Assembly (NCBI GenBank): GCA_949752745.1
Contig: OX457032.1
Span: 14,320,336 to 14,384,335, forward strand
Direction: 5' to 3'
Length of the DNA: 64,000 nt
From: Protula sp. h YS-2021
Taxonomy: Eukaryota > Annelida > Polychaeta > Sabellida > Serpulidae
The position numbers and the translations under genes were made by a program. The notes under the pieces are model-generated. The model saw only the letters and a list, made by a program, of their open reading frames with translations, did no database searches and was not told the origin of the DNA. Position 1 is the first letter of the stretch; each line of letters starts with the position of its first letter. This document shows positions 24,914-34,800 of this stretch, piece after piece.

Positions 24914-24956
24914 GGGCTGCTTTTTAGCGGCCCTCCCATTATTACGAAATGAAACG
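24914..24956 (+). terminator. Histone-like 3' stem-loop cassette of the zinc-finger gene
   Basis: A hairpin at 24914-24933 (8-bp stem GGGCTGCT/AGCGGCCC with one G-U pair and UUUU loop) lies 62 nt after the stop. GAAATGAAACGC follows at 24945-24956, 11 nt later. The stem departs from the histone consensus more than the other two cassettes, but spacing and the downstream block are the same. Confidence 0.55.
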
Positions 24957-24974
24957 CTTCATCAGACAATCTTA

Positions 24975-25013
24975 GTATGAATGAGAGTGTGGGAAATGCT
25001 AAAAAAAAAAAGA
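24975..25013 (+). repeat. Right subterminal copy of the left-end T-tract region (inverted)
   Basis: gtatgaatgagagtgtgggaa followed by atgct and an A run is the reverse complement of the sequence at about 7740-7785. It marks the point where the ends of the element would be symmetric were it not for the 3-kb repeat region to its right. Confidence 0.8.
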
Positions 25014-25400
25014 GGACTATAAATCATTGATTTATAGCTCCATCTGTCCGTCTGACCGTCTGAAAAAGCTAAACAAATTGCTGCCTGGGTTAAAAAATAC
25101 CCTAGCATGAGAAATGAAACGCTAAATCTGTCCGTCTGCCCGTCTGAGAAAGCAAAACAAATTGCTGTCTGGGTTAAAAATACCCTGGCATGAGAAATGA
25201 AACGCTAAATCTGTCCGTCTGACCGTTTGAGAAAGCAAAAAGAATTTGCTGTCTGGGTTAAAAATACCCTGGCATGAGAAATGAAACGCTAAATCTGTCT
25301 GTCTGACCGTTTGCTGTGTTATGTGTGTGAAGAGAGAGAGAGAAATAAGCCACTGTCTGGGTTTAAAAAAAAAATACCCAGGCTTGAGAAATATAACGCT
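25014..25400 (+). repeat. Tandem 83-84 bp repeats derived from the 3' cassette
   Basis: Units carry a weak hairpin (gggttaaaaataccc), then gagaaatgaaacgctaaatctgtccgt. The gaaatgaaacgc block is at 25111, 25194 and 25278 and in decayed form at 25388. These look like amplified and drifting copies of the 3' end cassette at 24914. Confidence 0.75.
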
Positions 25401-25811
25401 GAATCAGTTGTGGCTATTTCTATATGTGTAGAGAGAGAGAGGGATAAAAAAACAAAAAAAACCCCGACTGTCTGGGTGTCCGTGTGTCTGGGTGTCCGTG
25501 TCTGGGTGTCCGTGTGTCTGGGCGTCCGTTGGTTTGGTTGTCATAGGTGTTAGAATAGTGAGAAAGCTTTAAAGAAAGGATTGTTGCTTGTATATGGCCA
25601 CAATGCATGGAGACACCTCTCTTCCTTAAGGAAAAAGAGTGCTCATTTTTAATTGCTGCTACGGCAATCCATTAGTGATGGTGTGTGTGCTTGGAGAACG
25701 AGAAAAGCCCTAAAAAACAGTTGCTGCCGTGATTTGGTGTGTGTAGAAAGAGAGAGGGATAAAAATTAAAAAAAACGTATGTATGTGTGTCTATGTGTGT
25801 CTATGTGTGTC

Positions 25812-25881
<70 letters not shown>

Positions 25882-26387
25882 CGTGTTCGGTTTTCGTAGC
25901 CGCAATGCATGGAGAGTTCTCCCCCTTAAGGAGGCAATGGCTGCTCACTTTTAATTGCTGCTACGACAAGCCATTAGTGATGGGATATGCGTGTAAAAGC
26001 CCTAAAAACACTTGTTTCCGTGGTTTGGTTTGATGTGGGTGAAGAGGGATGAAAACTAAAAAAAAAACAAAAAAAAAGGACTGTCTGGGTGTCCGTGTGT
26101 CTGGGTGTCCGTGTCTGGGTGTCCGTGTGTCTGGGTGTCCGTTGGTTTGGTTGCCATAGGTGTTAAAAGAGTAAGAAAGCTTTAAAGAAAGGATTGTTGC
26201 TTGTAAATGGCCGCAATGCATGGAGACACCTCTCTTCCTTAAGGAAAAAGAGTGCTCATTTACTAATTGTTGCTGCAATGGCTTGGTTAGAGATCGAGAA
26301 AAGGCAGAAAAACAGTTGCTTTCATGATTTGGTGTGTGTGGAGAGAGAGAGAGGGATAAAAATTAAAAAAAAACGTATGTATGTGTG

Positions 26388-26447
<60 letters not shown>

Positions 26448-27200
26448 CGGTTTTCGTAGCCGCAATGCATGGAGAGTTCTCCCCCTTAAGGAGGCAATGG
26501 CTGCTCACTTTTAATTGCTGCTACGACAAGCCATTAGTGATGGTGTGTGTGCTTGGAGAACGAGAAAAGCCCTAAAAACAGTTGCTGCCGTGATTTGGTG
26601 TGTGTGGAAAGAGAGAGGGATAAAAATAAAAAAAAAAACGTATGTATGGGTGTCCGTGTGTCTGGGTGTCCGTGTGTCTGGGTGTCCGTGTCTGGGTGTC
26701 CGTGTGTCTGGGTGTCCGTTGGTTTGGTTGCCATAGGTGTTAGAATAGTGAGAAAGCTTTAAAGAAAGGATTGTTGCTTGTATATGGTCGCAATGCATGG
26801 AGACACCTCTCTTCCTTAAGGAAAAAGAGTGCTCATTTTTAATTGCTGCCACGGCAATCCATTAGTGATGGTGTGTGTGTGCTTGGAGAACGGTAAAAGC
26901 CCTAAAAACACTTGTTTCCGTGGTTTGGTTTGATGTGGGTGAAGAGGGATAAAAACTAAAAAAAAACCAAAAAAAACGTATGTATGGGTGTCCGTGTGTC
27001 TGGGTGTCCGTGTCTGGGTGTCCGTGTGTCTGGGTGTCCGTTGGTTTGGTTGTCATAGGTGTTAGAATAGTGAGAAAGCTTTAAAGAAAGGATTGTTGCT
27101 TGTATATGGTCGCAATGCATGGAGACCTCTCTGTGGTTAAAACACAGCATCCCTTAAGGAAAAGAGTGCTCATTTACTAATTGTTGCTGCAATGGCTTGG
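25320..27200 (+). repeat. Complex tandem repeat region with GT microsatellites inside the element
   Basis: Four copies of a composite unit of 320-610 bp contain tgtctgggtgtccgtg runs, gtgagaaagctttaaagaaa (near 25558, 26169, 26748 and 27070), ccttaagg palindromes inside short hairpins and agagagagggataaaa. GT microsatellites are at about 25815-25880 and 26394-26446. Frames read through it are repeat artefacts; I see no gene. Confidence 0.8.
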
Positions 27201-27235
27201 TTAGAGAGCGAGAAAAGGGCTCATGGGCCAGTGAG

Positions 27236-27480
27236 CCGGGGGGGGGGGGGCTCATGGGCCGGTGAGCCGGGGGGGGGGGGGGTCTGTCGACTAGCTCACC
27301 CATATAGATACAGTGTATGCTGAAAGATTGCTGGGCCGGGGGGGGGGGGGGCTCATGGGTTGGTGAGCCGGGGGGGGGGGCCTACCAACCTGATGTTTGG
27401 CAGGCCCCGGGGGGCTTGCCAAGCTGGTGATGGCAGGCCCCGGGGGGCCTGTCGACCTACTGTACGGCTGGCCCCGGATT
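27236..27480 (+). repeat. G-tract repeat and ccccgggg units near the right end
   Basis: At least four runs of 10-14 G are separated by ctcatgggccggtgagcc-type sequence, then two or three ggcaggccccggggggc units. Same style as 23605-23712. Confidence 0.8.
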
Positions 27481-27589
27481 GCCTATCCATCAGTTGGTTG
27501 TAAGCTTGAGTCGCTCTGTGTGACGTCATTGATGGGTCAAAATACACAGCAGGCCAGCTCTAACCATGTCTCTATGAACCCTTTGCTGT

Positions 27590-27850
27590 CCGGGTGCTCG
27601 GGTGCTCAAGAGCTCGAGTGCTCAAGTGCTCGAGTGCTCGAGTGCTCAAGTGCTCGAGTGCTCGGGTGCTCGGGTGCTCGAGTGCTCAAGTGCTCGAGTG
27701 CTCGAGTGCTCAAGTGCTCGAGTGCTCGGGTGCTCGAGTGCTCGGGTGCTCAAGTGCTCGAGTGCTCGGGTGCTCAAGTGCTCGAGTGCTCGAGTGCTCG
27801 AGTGCTCGAGTGCTCGAGTGCTCGGGTGCTCGGGTGCTCGGGTGCTCGGG
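27590..27850 (+). repeat. 8-bp minisatellite GTGCTCRR, about 32 units
   Basis: Variants gtgctcga, gtgctcaa and gtgctcgg are interspersed. Because 8 is not a multiple of 3 all three frames stay open, which produces spurious 100-170 aa frames. Confidence 0.9.
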
Positions 27851-27999
27851 TGTCATTTTGTCCGGGCACCATTTTGTCCGGGTGTCATTTTGTCTGGCTG
27901 CCCGTTTGACTGGTCGTTTGAATGGTTGCCCGTTTGAATGGTTGTTTGAATCGCCGCCCGTTTGAATGGTTGTTTGAATGGTTGTTTGAATGGCCGCCC

Positions 28000-28412
28000 G
28001 TTTGAATGGCCGCCCACTCTCCATATTACGTCATTATGACGTTCATATGACGTTCATATGACGTTCATATGACGTTCATATGACGTTCATATGACCTCCA
28101 TATCACCTCCATATGACCTCCATATCACTTCCATAACACGTCCATAACACGTCCATAACACGTCATAATGACGTCACTGTTTTAGAAACCCCATGGGGCT
28201 TCTAAAACAACTCCTCACGTCATTATGACGTTCATGTGACGTTCATATGACGTCCATATGACAACCATATGACGTCCATATGACGTCAATATCACGTCAA
28301 TATGACGTCAATATGACGTCACTGTTTTAGAAACCCCATGGGGCTTCTAAAACACCTCATGACGTCATTATGACGTCACTTCCTGTTTTAGAACCCCCAC
28401 TTTCTCCCTACT
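28000..28412 (-). repeat. Right terminal inverted repeat, 413 bp
   Basis: Reverse complement of the left TIR with one extra 11-bp unit. The 30-bp near-palindromes are at 28179-28208 and 28324-28353. The inner border is marked by gaatggccgcccactctcc; inside it short ggttgtttgaat repeats continue to about 27900 and have only a short counterpart on the left (7681-7710). Confidence 0.93.
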
Positions 28413-28418
28413 CCCAGG
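28413..28418. repeat. Target site duplication, right copy
   Basis: CCCAGG directly follows the right terminus (…CTCCCTACT) and is identical to 7288-7293. Confidence 0.92.
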
Positions 28419-28833
28419 ATAAAAAAAAACGAAATAAAGAAATACAATTTCTTAAATGTTAAATTTATTTAATGCGAATTCAGTTAAATCAACTGAAAAT
28501 TGTATTTTGAACAACAAATTTTACCTGGCAATCATATTTTCAACAAAATACTTTCACCCCTGATCGGTTTTAATTTTTATGAGTTTTTAAATTTCAAATC
28601 ATATCCGAATTTTATTGTCTCTTTGAACATGTGTAAAAGGTAAAAACAAGATGTCTGATGCAGTAAGATTTGTCAACTCTTTCTTTAAGAGGGAGGACTG
28701 TACAAGTTGTTAGAGGTTTGTATGCAAGTGCTTTTAAAAAAAATATGATCATTTAACCATAATCTGGTAGTTTATTAGCTTGCCAGTCTAATTTAACCCC
28801 ACTTGAACTGGCCGATATATAGCCGGTCCAGTA
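28419..28833. other. Host DNA between the element and DIABLO (probable promoter region)
   Basis: 415 bp, AT-rich, resuming directly after the target duplication. A ccgatatatagcc string at 28811-28823 lies just before the DIABLO ATG. No other feature seen. Confidence 0.5.
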
Positions 28834-31800
28834 ATGGCGCAGCTTGTTTCGCGGCTGTTATTAAAAATTGCTCGCTCTTCGCAACCCAGACTAGGTGTCA
28901 ATTTTAAAAGGCTTCGAAATAGGATGGGAATGTTAACTGGAGTTTCATACGCATCATATACTGTGAAGTTTGAGTCTGACAAAACACTGGAGGTAAGCCA
29001 TTTCTTGAGCGATAATTCAGAATATATTCAGCTGTTACAGAGGTTCGAGTAAAGGTAACGCAAGTACAAGGAGAAAAACAGGAAATTGAATAGCATATCG
29101 AAACAGACATACCGAAAATAAATTCTTTTAGTGAAAACAGTTTGCTTGGTTTATTTTAGGTCTGTTCTAAAGTGAAAGACTAATTTGGAGTAGTAGGGTT
29201 TTAGCTCCATGTCAGCTCTTCGTTAACTACGCCAGAACACTTTGTTTGCTTCGAATGACGCGTGCAAGAATTTTGTATTTCGACTGCAAGTTAACGGGGT
29301 GAAAATCGAAGATATATCACTAAACGAGCTCATACTCAGAATTAAAAAAATAAGATTATTTTTTTACCCGGTTTGTGATCAAAGTAAGAATTTTTGCGCA
29401 TTTTATTTGTATACGCAGCCTTCCATTGTTCCGCTAACAGGGGTCAACTTCATATGTTCTGAAATACCCATTTTGCAAGACAGTCCCAGCGGACCTTTCT
29501 ATCTCCCTAGGACAGAAACAGTTCCTGTAATAGAAATGGCCATTGATCTCAACTTTCGAGGCTCTGGATCTTTTCGCGCACGTTCCGGGACAAAGAGGTT
29601 CGGGCTAGAGGGCCTTTTATTTACAAGCACCCTGAGAAGTACCCTGGCGTATTGTTTTCGACCTCGGTGAAACTCCCAAATTTGAGAAAAGAGTGGTTTT
29701 GCAACTAGAGATTCACTGATGTTGTGGGCGATACTGAATGATTCTATATCCTGATCTCAGTAAAAAATTGTCATATGACCATAAAATTGTGCGCCATAAT
29801 TTATACCTGCGCCATTTATGTTATGCACCCATTCTAAAATAAAGACGTTGGCCCCAGTCGTGCGCTGAGATTGACATTGAAATTGACATCGATGTGACGT
29901 TCTATTAAAGGAACTATGACCCTTACTGTCATAGGAAGATCGCAAGAGTCATCTAGGACTAAAGTTTTCTTTGTTACACTGTTCCGCTAATTGTTGCCAA
30001 CTTCACTTGGTCTGAGGCGGGAATCCTACATACCGTTGTCCTTATTATTAAAACTTAACATGCCCAATATACCCTTTTTGAAAAACAAGCACAATTTCAA
30101 TTGGCTGCATGTCCTTCGTTAAAGTGCGAAAAAGGTAGCTTCTGCACTCACGAGCCAAATGTTTCTTTACGTTTCGACCTTTTAATGTCATGTGATCAAA
30201 GTCAAGTGACCAAAAAGTTAAATAAAGGGATATAGGTGATCTGTAAAATTGGACCCACGTAATTAATAGTTGAAGAATTTGGCACAAATTTATTCTGTAC
30301 ACCAACTACACAGTATTTAAATTTAAGCTTTTTTGGTGCTTTTTTAAATATCAGTTCTAACAGTTTTCGATGGATAATTACAAAATTTATTGTCACTTTT
30401 TCACGTAAAAAACCATGCAGTGTATGCAAACAAATGTCAATTACTGGGGGAGATTTGGGGTTATTTCCGTATTCTTGTCTTTTAAAGAAAGTGTGACACA
30501 GATGTTGTATATTATTACCGCTCTACTTTGAGGACCTTTAGCAAATGCTATTAAAAGCTAGTGGGCAGTGTACTTGCATATCGGTATATTGCAAGTCATT
30601 GAAGCGGTACGTGATATCCCTGCAGCGTTCATCTTCTTGGAGCCATTAAAATGAAGAAAAAAAAATCGGCTTCCTCATTCGCCTGTCATGTTTGTTTTCG
30701 TACTGGGCTTTAAATATATTGCAACCAAAGTCAAGTGAACAAAAAAATTAAATAAAGGGGTTGTTGAGTATCTGTAAAATATATACTCAAATAATTGAGA
30801 GGTGCAGAAATAGGTTAAATTTATCCAGTACACCCACAATGTGTAACTTTTAATTTCTTCCAAGCTTTTTGAAGTACCAATTCAAAAGTGTTTGGCGGAT
30901 AATTACAAACTTTACTGTCACTTTTTCGCGTAACAAACCATGCACCCTGGATGGCAACAAATTGCGGGCGATTTAAAGAAGTATAAACTGTGTTTTTCTC
31001 GGGTAAATAATACACAGGTTTGAGAAATAAAATGTCAGTCTGCATGTAAACCAATCACCAACAGCGATGTCACAGAAACCAAGATGGCGACGTCATCCTT
31101 TCCTCTCCCTTTCCCTCACACTCACAGTGGTGCTAGCGGACTTGAGAGGAAAGTTTGGTTTTTTTCACAGTTTTTGATGGTGAGCGATATAATAAGGCTA
31201 ATATGCTTTTATCCTCATTATTCTTAACCTTAGGTATAAGGAGTGACAGACGTAGACATTATTAAGGGATATTGGCGAAATTGGTAAAATATGCCTTTAT
31301 GTTCATTGTTATAAGACCTGAGAGTTGTAGTTGTCGGATGCAGAGGGCGTTCTTGGATATTTTTGGGGGGGACGCTATCACAAGTTTATTTATTTTATTG
31401 ACCCTAGGAAACTGGGGAGTTGTAGTGGCAGGCTTCAGAAAGAATTGACTTCAACACATTTTCGTTGCATAATTATGTTTTTATATTATTTGTTACGGCT
31501 AGATTGGTTCGATTTGACTTTAGGTCATAACAATGCAGTATAGAACTTTCATGCAAATGCTAAACGGATTCACCATAGTTTCATAAAAATAAAATATGTA
31601 CTGTGTAAAGTATAAACCATATACTGTATCAGTCTGTCATGAGAGTGTAGCGTATGGTTGTTCCAAGGTATTGGCATCAGAAGCCCACGCAAAGTGAAAA
31701 TAATTCTGCCCGTGGGAGACTCTCTTATAATAAAGTCACAAGACCTGACATCATTATTTCTGAACTTGGGTGTTCCGAATAAAGTGAGACGCATTCTGAA

Positions 31801-34800
31801 CCAAAGCTATTTGTGGAAGATATTCTGTCAATATTGTCCGAGTAGTGTACATGTAAAAGAAAAAAAATGCACGTTTTATTCGGAGTTCCCTGAGACTTTC
31901 GCGGAACGCCTTCTGGTGGAACATGAGCAACTAACTATTGCTAAGTTCTCGCTTGTAAAAAAATTTAGGGCTTGTGAAGTCCGAAGTGACCACCAGAGTG
32001 CTGCAGGATCACTTTTGTATTTCTTTCTTTCTTTTTTCGTTTTTCTTTTTTCCTTTTTCATTCCAGGCACCACAAAGTGAGACGCTAAGCCACATGTATT
32101 TGATAAAAAATGCGGCGTTATCATGCATTGATTCAGCGACTGCTCTCCTCACGCAAACAGCGCAGAATCTACACGAGCTTGAGCTAAAATATATTGAGGT
32201 ATAAATTTTGGAAGGAATAAATTTTTTAGTCGTTTACATGGTGTGTGAAGTACATGCAGATACCTAGTGATTCCGTTTTCAAGTTCTCTTAATGTCGTTT
32301 TTTTTTTAAAGAGAAAAATGCATTTTGAAAATTCATTTATATTTTTCCATATTCTCAGTATTTATGTATGCGGTGAAAGTGAAAAGTAAAGGTTTATTAT
32401 TGGCAACAAGTAGTCACGTGATTTTGTGAAAGTAACATTTCTAGTGTTGTTTTCGGACAGTTTTAAGCCGTTCACCATTTTAAAATGGTAACACAGTAAC
32501 ATTTGAAATACAATTTATTTCAACATATAAATAGTTATAAACATTTGAAGTGGAATATGTCGTTGTAATAATAGATCATAATAGATCATAATAGATCATG
32601 GGGCGATTCGTATTGGCCCTGCATTAATGGCGGAATCCAGTACAACGCACACCAGCACCATGATCTATCGCTATTGTAACACAAACACACAGTCTTGCCT
32701 TAGATATCTAACACGTGGCTGTCAGGCAGCGACTTTCGTTATGAGGCAAAGAACATTCAAATTGAAGAGCACATCTAAATTTGTTAAATTACAAAATGGT
32801 CTCTTAGCTGCAGCAGATTATCATGACTTATAATATGAATGTCGCTGTGAATCTGTAAATAAAAATAAAACCTGGAATATGTGACGCAAACCCTGTTTTC
32901 ACGTTAAAAGAACACATTTTCTGTTTTGCCAGTTACGAAGTGCTGTTTAATTTCATGTATTCTCTCTTTGAACGCAAAATGAAAAATCGTTTCATCACAA
33001 ATCCTTCGTGAGCGTCACGTTGGCTTATACCTAAGGCATTTGTGCGAGTGGTTTTCTACGCAGTTACATTACACAAAACTCAATTATTATAGCTTTATAT
33101 TGGAGTGCAGTGTCATTCGGTGTTTGTTAAAATAGGCTTTAGAGAAGCTGGCTGGCTTGTTTGAGATGAGCGTGAAGTATTTAGAGAGCGAGTACCACCA
33201 GGAAAAGATATGGGAGGCCATGGTGGGGGTCCGCCACGAAGTGAATACGCTGAAACAAGAACGTCAGGTAGGTGATTTTCAAAGGAATGTGCTGAAACAA
33301 GAATGGCAGGTGAGTGTTGTCTAAGGGAATGTGGTGAAACAAGAACGGCAGGTGAGTGTTGTCCAAGGGAATGTGCTGAAACAAGAATGCCAGGTAAGTG
33401 TTGTCCGAGGGGAATGTGCTGAAAGAAGAATGTCAGGTAAGTGTTGTCCACGGGAATGTGCTGAAACAAGAACGTCAGGTAAGTGTTGTCCAAGGGAATG
33501 TGCTGAAACAAGAACGTCAGGTAAGTGTTGTCCGACGGGAATGTGCTGAAACAAGAACGTCAGGTAGGTCTTGTCCGAGGGGAATGTGCTGAAACAAGAA
33601 CGTCAGGTAGGTGTTGTCCGAGGGGAAAGTGCTGAAACAATAATGTCAGGTAGGTATTGTCCGAGTGGAATGTGCTGAAACAAGAATGTCAGGTAGGTAT
33701 TGTCCGAGGGGAATGTGCTGAAACAAGAATGTCAGGTAAGTGTTGTCCAAGGGAATGTGCTGAAACAAGAATGTCAGGTAGGTGTTGTACGAGGGAATGT
33801 GCTGAAAAAAGAATGTCAGGTAGGTGTTGTCCGTGGGGAATGTGCTGAAACAAGAACGTCAGGTAAGTGTTGTCCAAGGGAATGTGCTGAAACACGAATG
33901 TCAGGTAAGTGTTTTCCGACGGGAATGTGCTGAAACAAGAACGTCAGGTAAGTGTTGTCCAAGGGAATGTGCTGAAACACGAATGTCAGGTAAGTGTTGT
34001 TCAAGGGAATGTGCTGAAACAGGAATGTCAGGTAAGTCTTGTCCTAGGGGAATGTGCTGAAAGAAGAACGTCAGGTAGGTGTTGTCGTAATGGAATGTGC
34101 TGAAACAAGAATGTCAGGTAAATCTTGTCCGAGGGGAATGTGCTGAATCAAGAATGTCAGGTAAGTGTTGCCCAAGGGAATGTGCTGAAGCAAGAATGTC
34201 AGGTAAGTCTTGTCCGAGAAGAATGTACTGAAACAAGAACGTCAGGTAGGTATTATCCGTGCTGAATGTGCTGAAACAAGAATATCAGGTAAGTGTTGTC
34301 CAAGGGAATGTGCTGAGACAAGAATGTCAGGTAAGTGTTGTCAGTGGGGAATGTGCTGAAACAAGAATGTCAGGTAGGTGTTGTCCGAGGAGAATGTGCT
34401 GAAACAACAACGCCAGGTAGGTATTGTCCGAGGGTAATGTGCTGAAACAAGAGCGTCAGGTAGGTATTATCCGTGCTGAATGTGCTGAAACAAGAATGTC
34501 AGGTAAGTGTTGTCCAAGGGAATGTGCTTAAACACGAATGTCAGGTAGGTATTGTCCCATTAGAATGTGCTGAATCAAGAATGTTAGGTAAGTGTTGCCC
34601 AAGGGAATGTGCTCAAACAGGAATGTCAGGTAGGCGTTGTTCGATTGGAATGTGCTGAAACAAGAATGTCATGTAGGTGATATCCTAGCTCAATGTGCTG
34701 AAACAAAAACGTCAGGTAGGTGTCTTCCGAGGAGAATGTGCTGAAACAAGAACGTCAGGTAAGTGTTGTCCAAGGGAATGTGCTTAAACAAGAATGTCAG

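Larger units (their letters stand above)
7294..28412. mobile_element. Complete Polinton/Maverick (adintovirus-like) element, 21.1 kb
   Basis: The element is bounded by inverted repeats that begin AGTAGGGAGAAAGTGGGGG and is flanked by the identical hexamer CCCAGG at 7288-7293 and 28413-28418, the 6-bp duplication expected of Polinton integrases. It carries the full Polinton core: PolB, integrase, packaging ATPase, protease, major and minor capsid proteins, all as open frames without stops or frameshifts. Gene blocks converge near 15000. Intact genes and near-identical TIRs argue for a recent insertion or an element still able to form virions. It could equally be called an integrated adintovirus; nothing here tells whether particles are made. 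Confidence 0.96.

Noticed and set aside
25779..26514. Val/Cys-rich frames
   Set aside because: Translations of GT microsatellites.
27397..28024. Cys/Ser-rich frames of 100-170 aa
   Set aside because: Products of the 8-bp GTGCTCRR repeat, open in all three frames.
29242..29670. 142-aa frame in DIABLO intron 1
   Set aside because: No ATG with context, no family signature, no splice sites; lies inside the intron.
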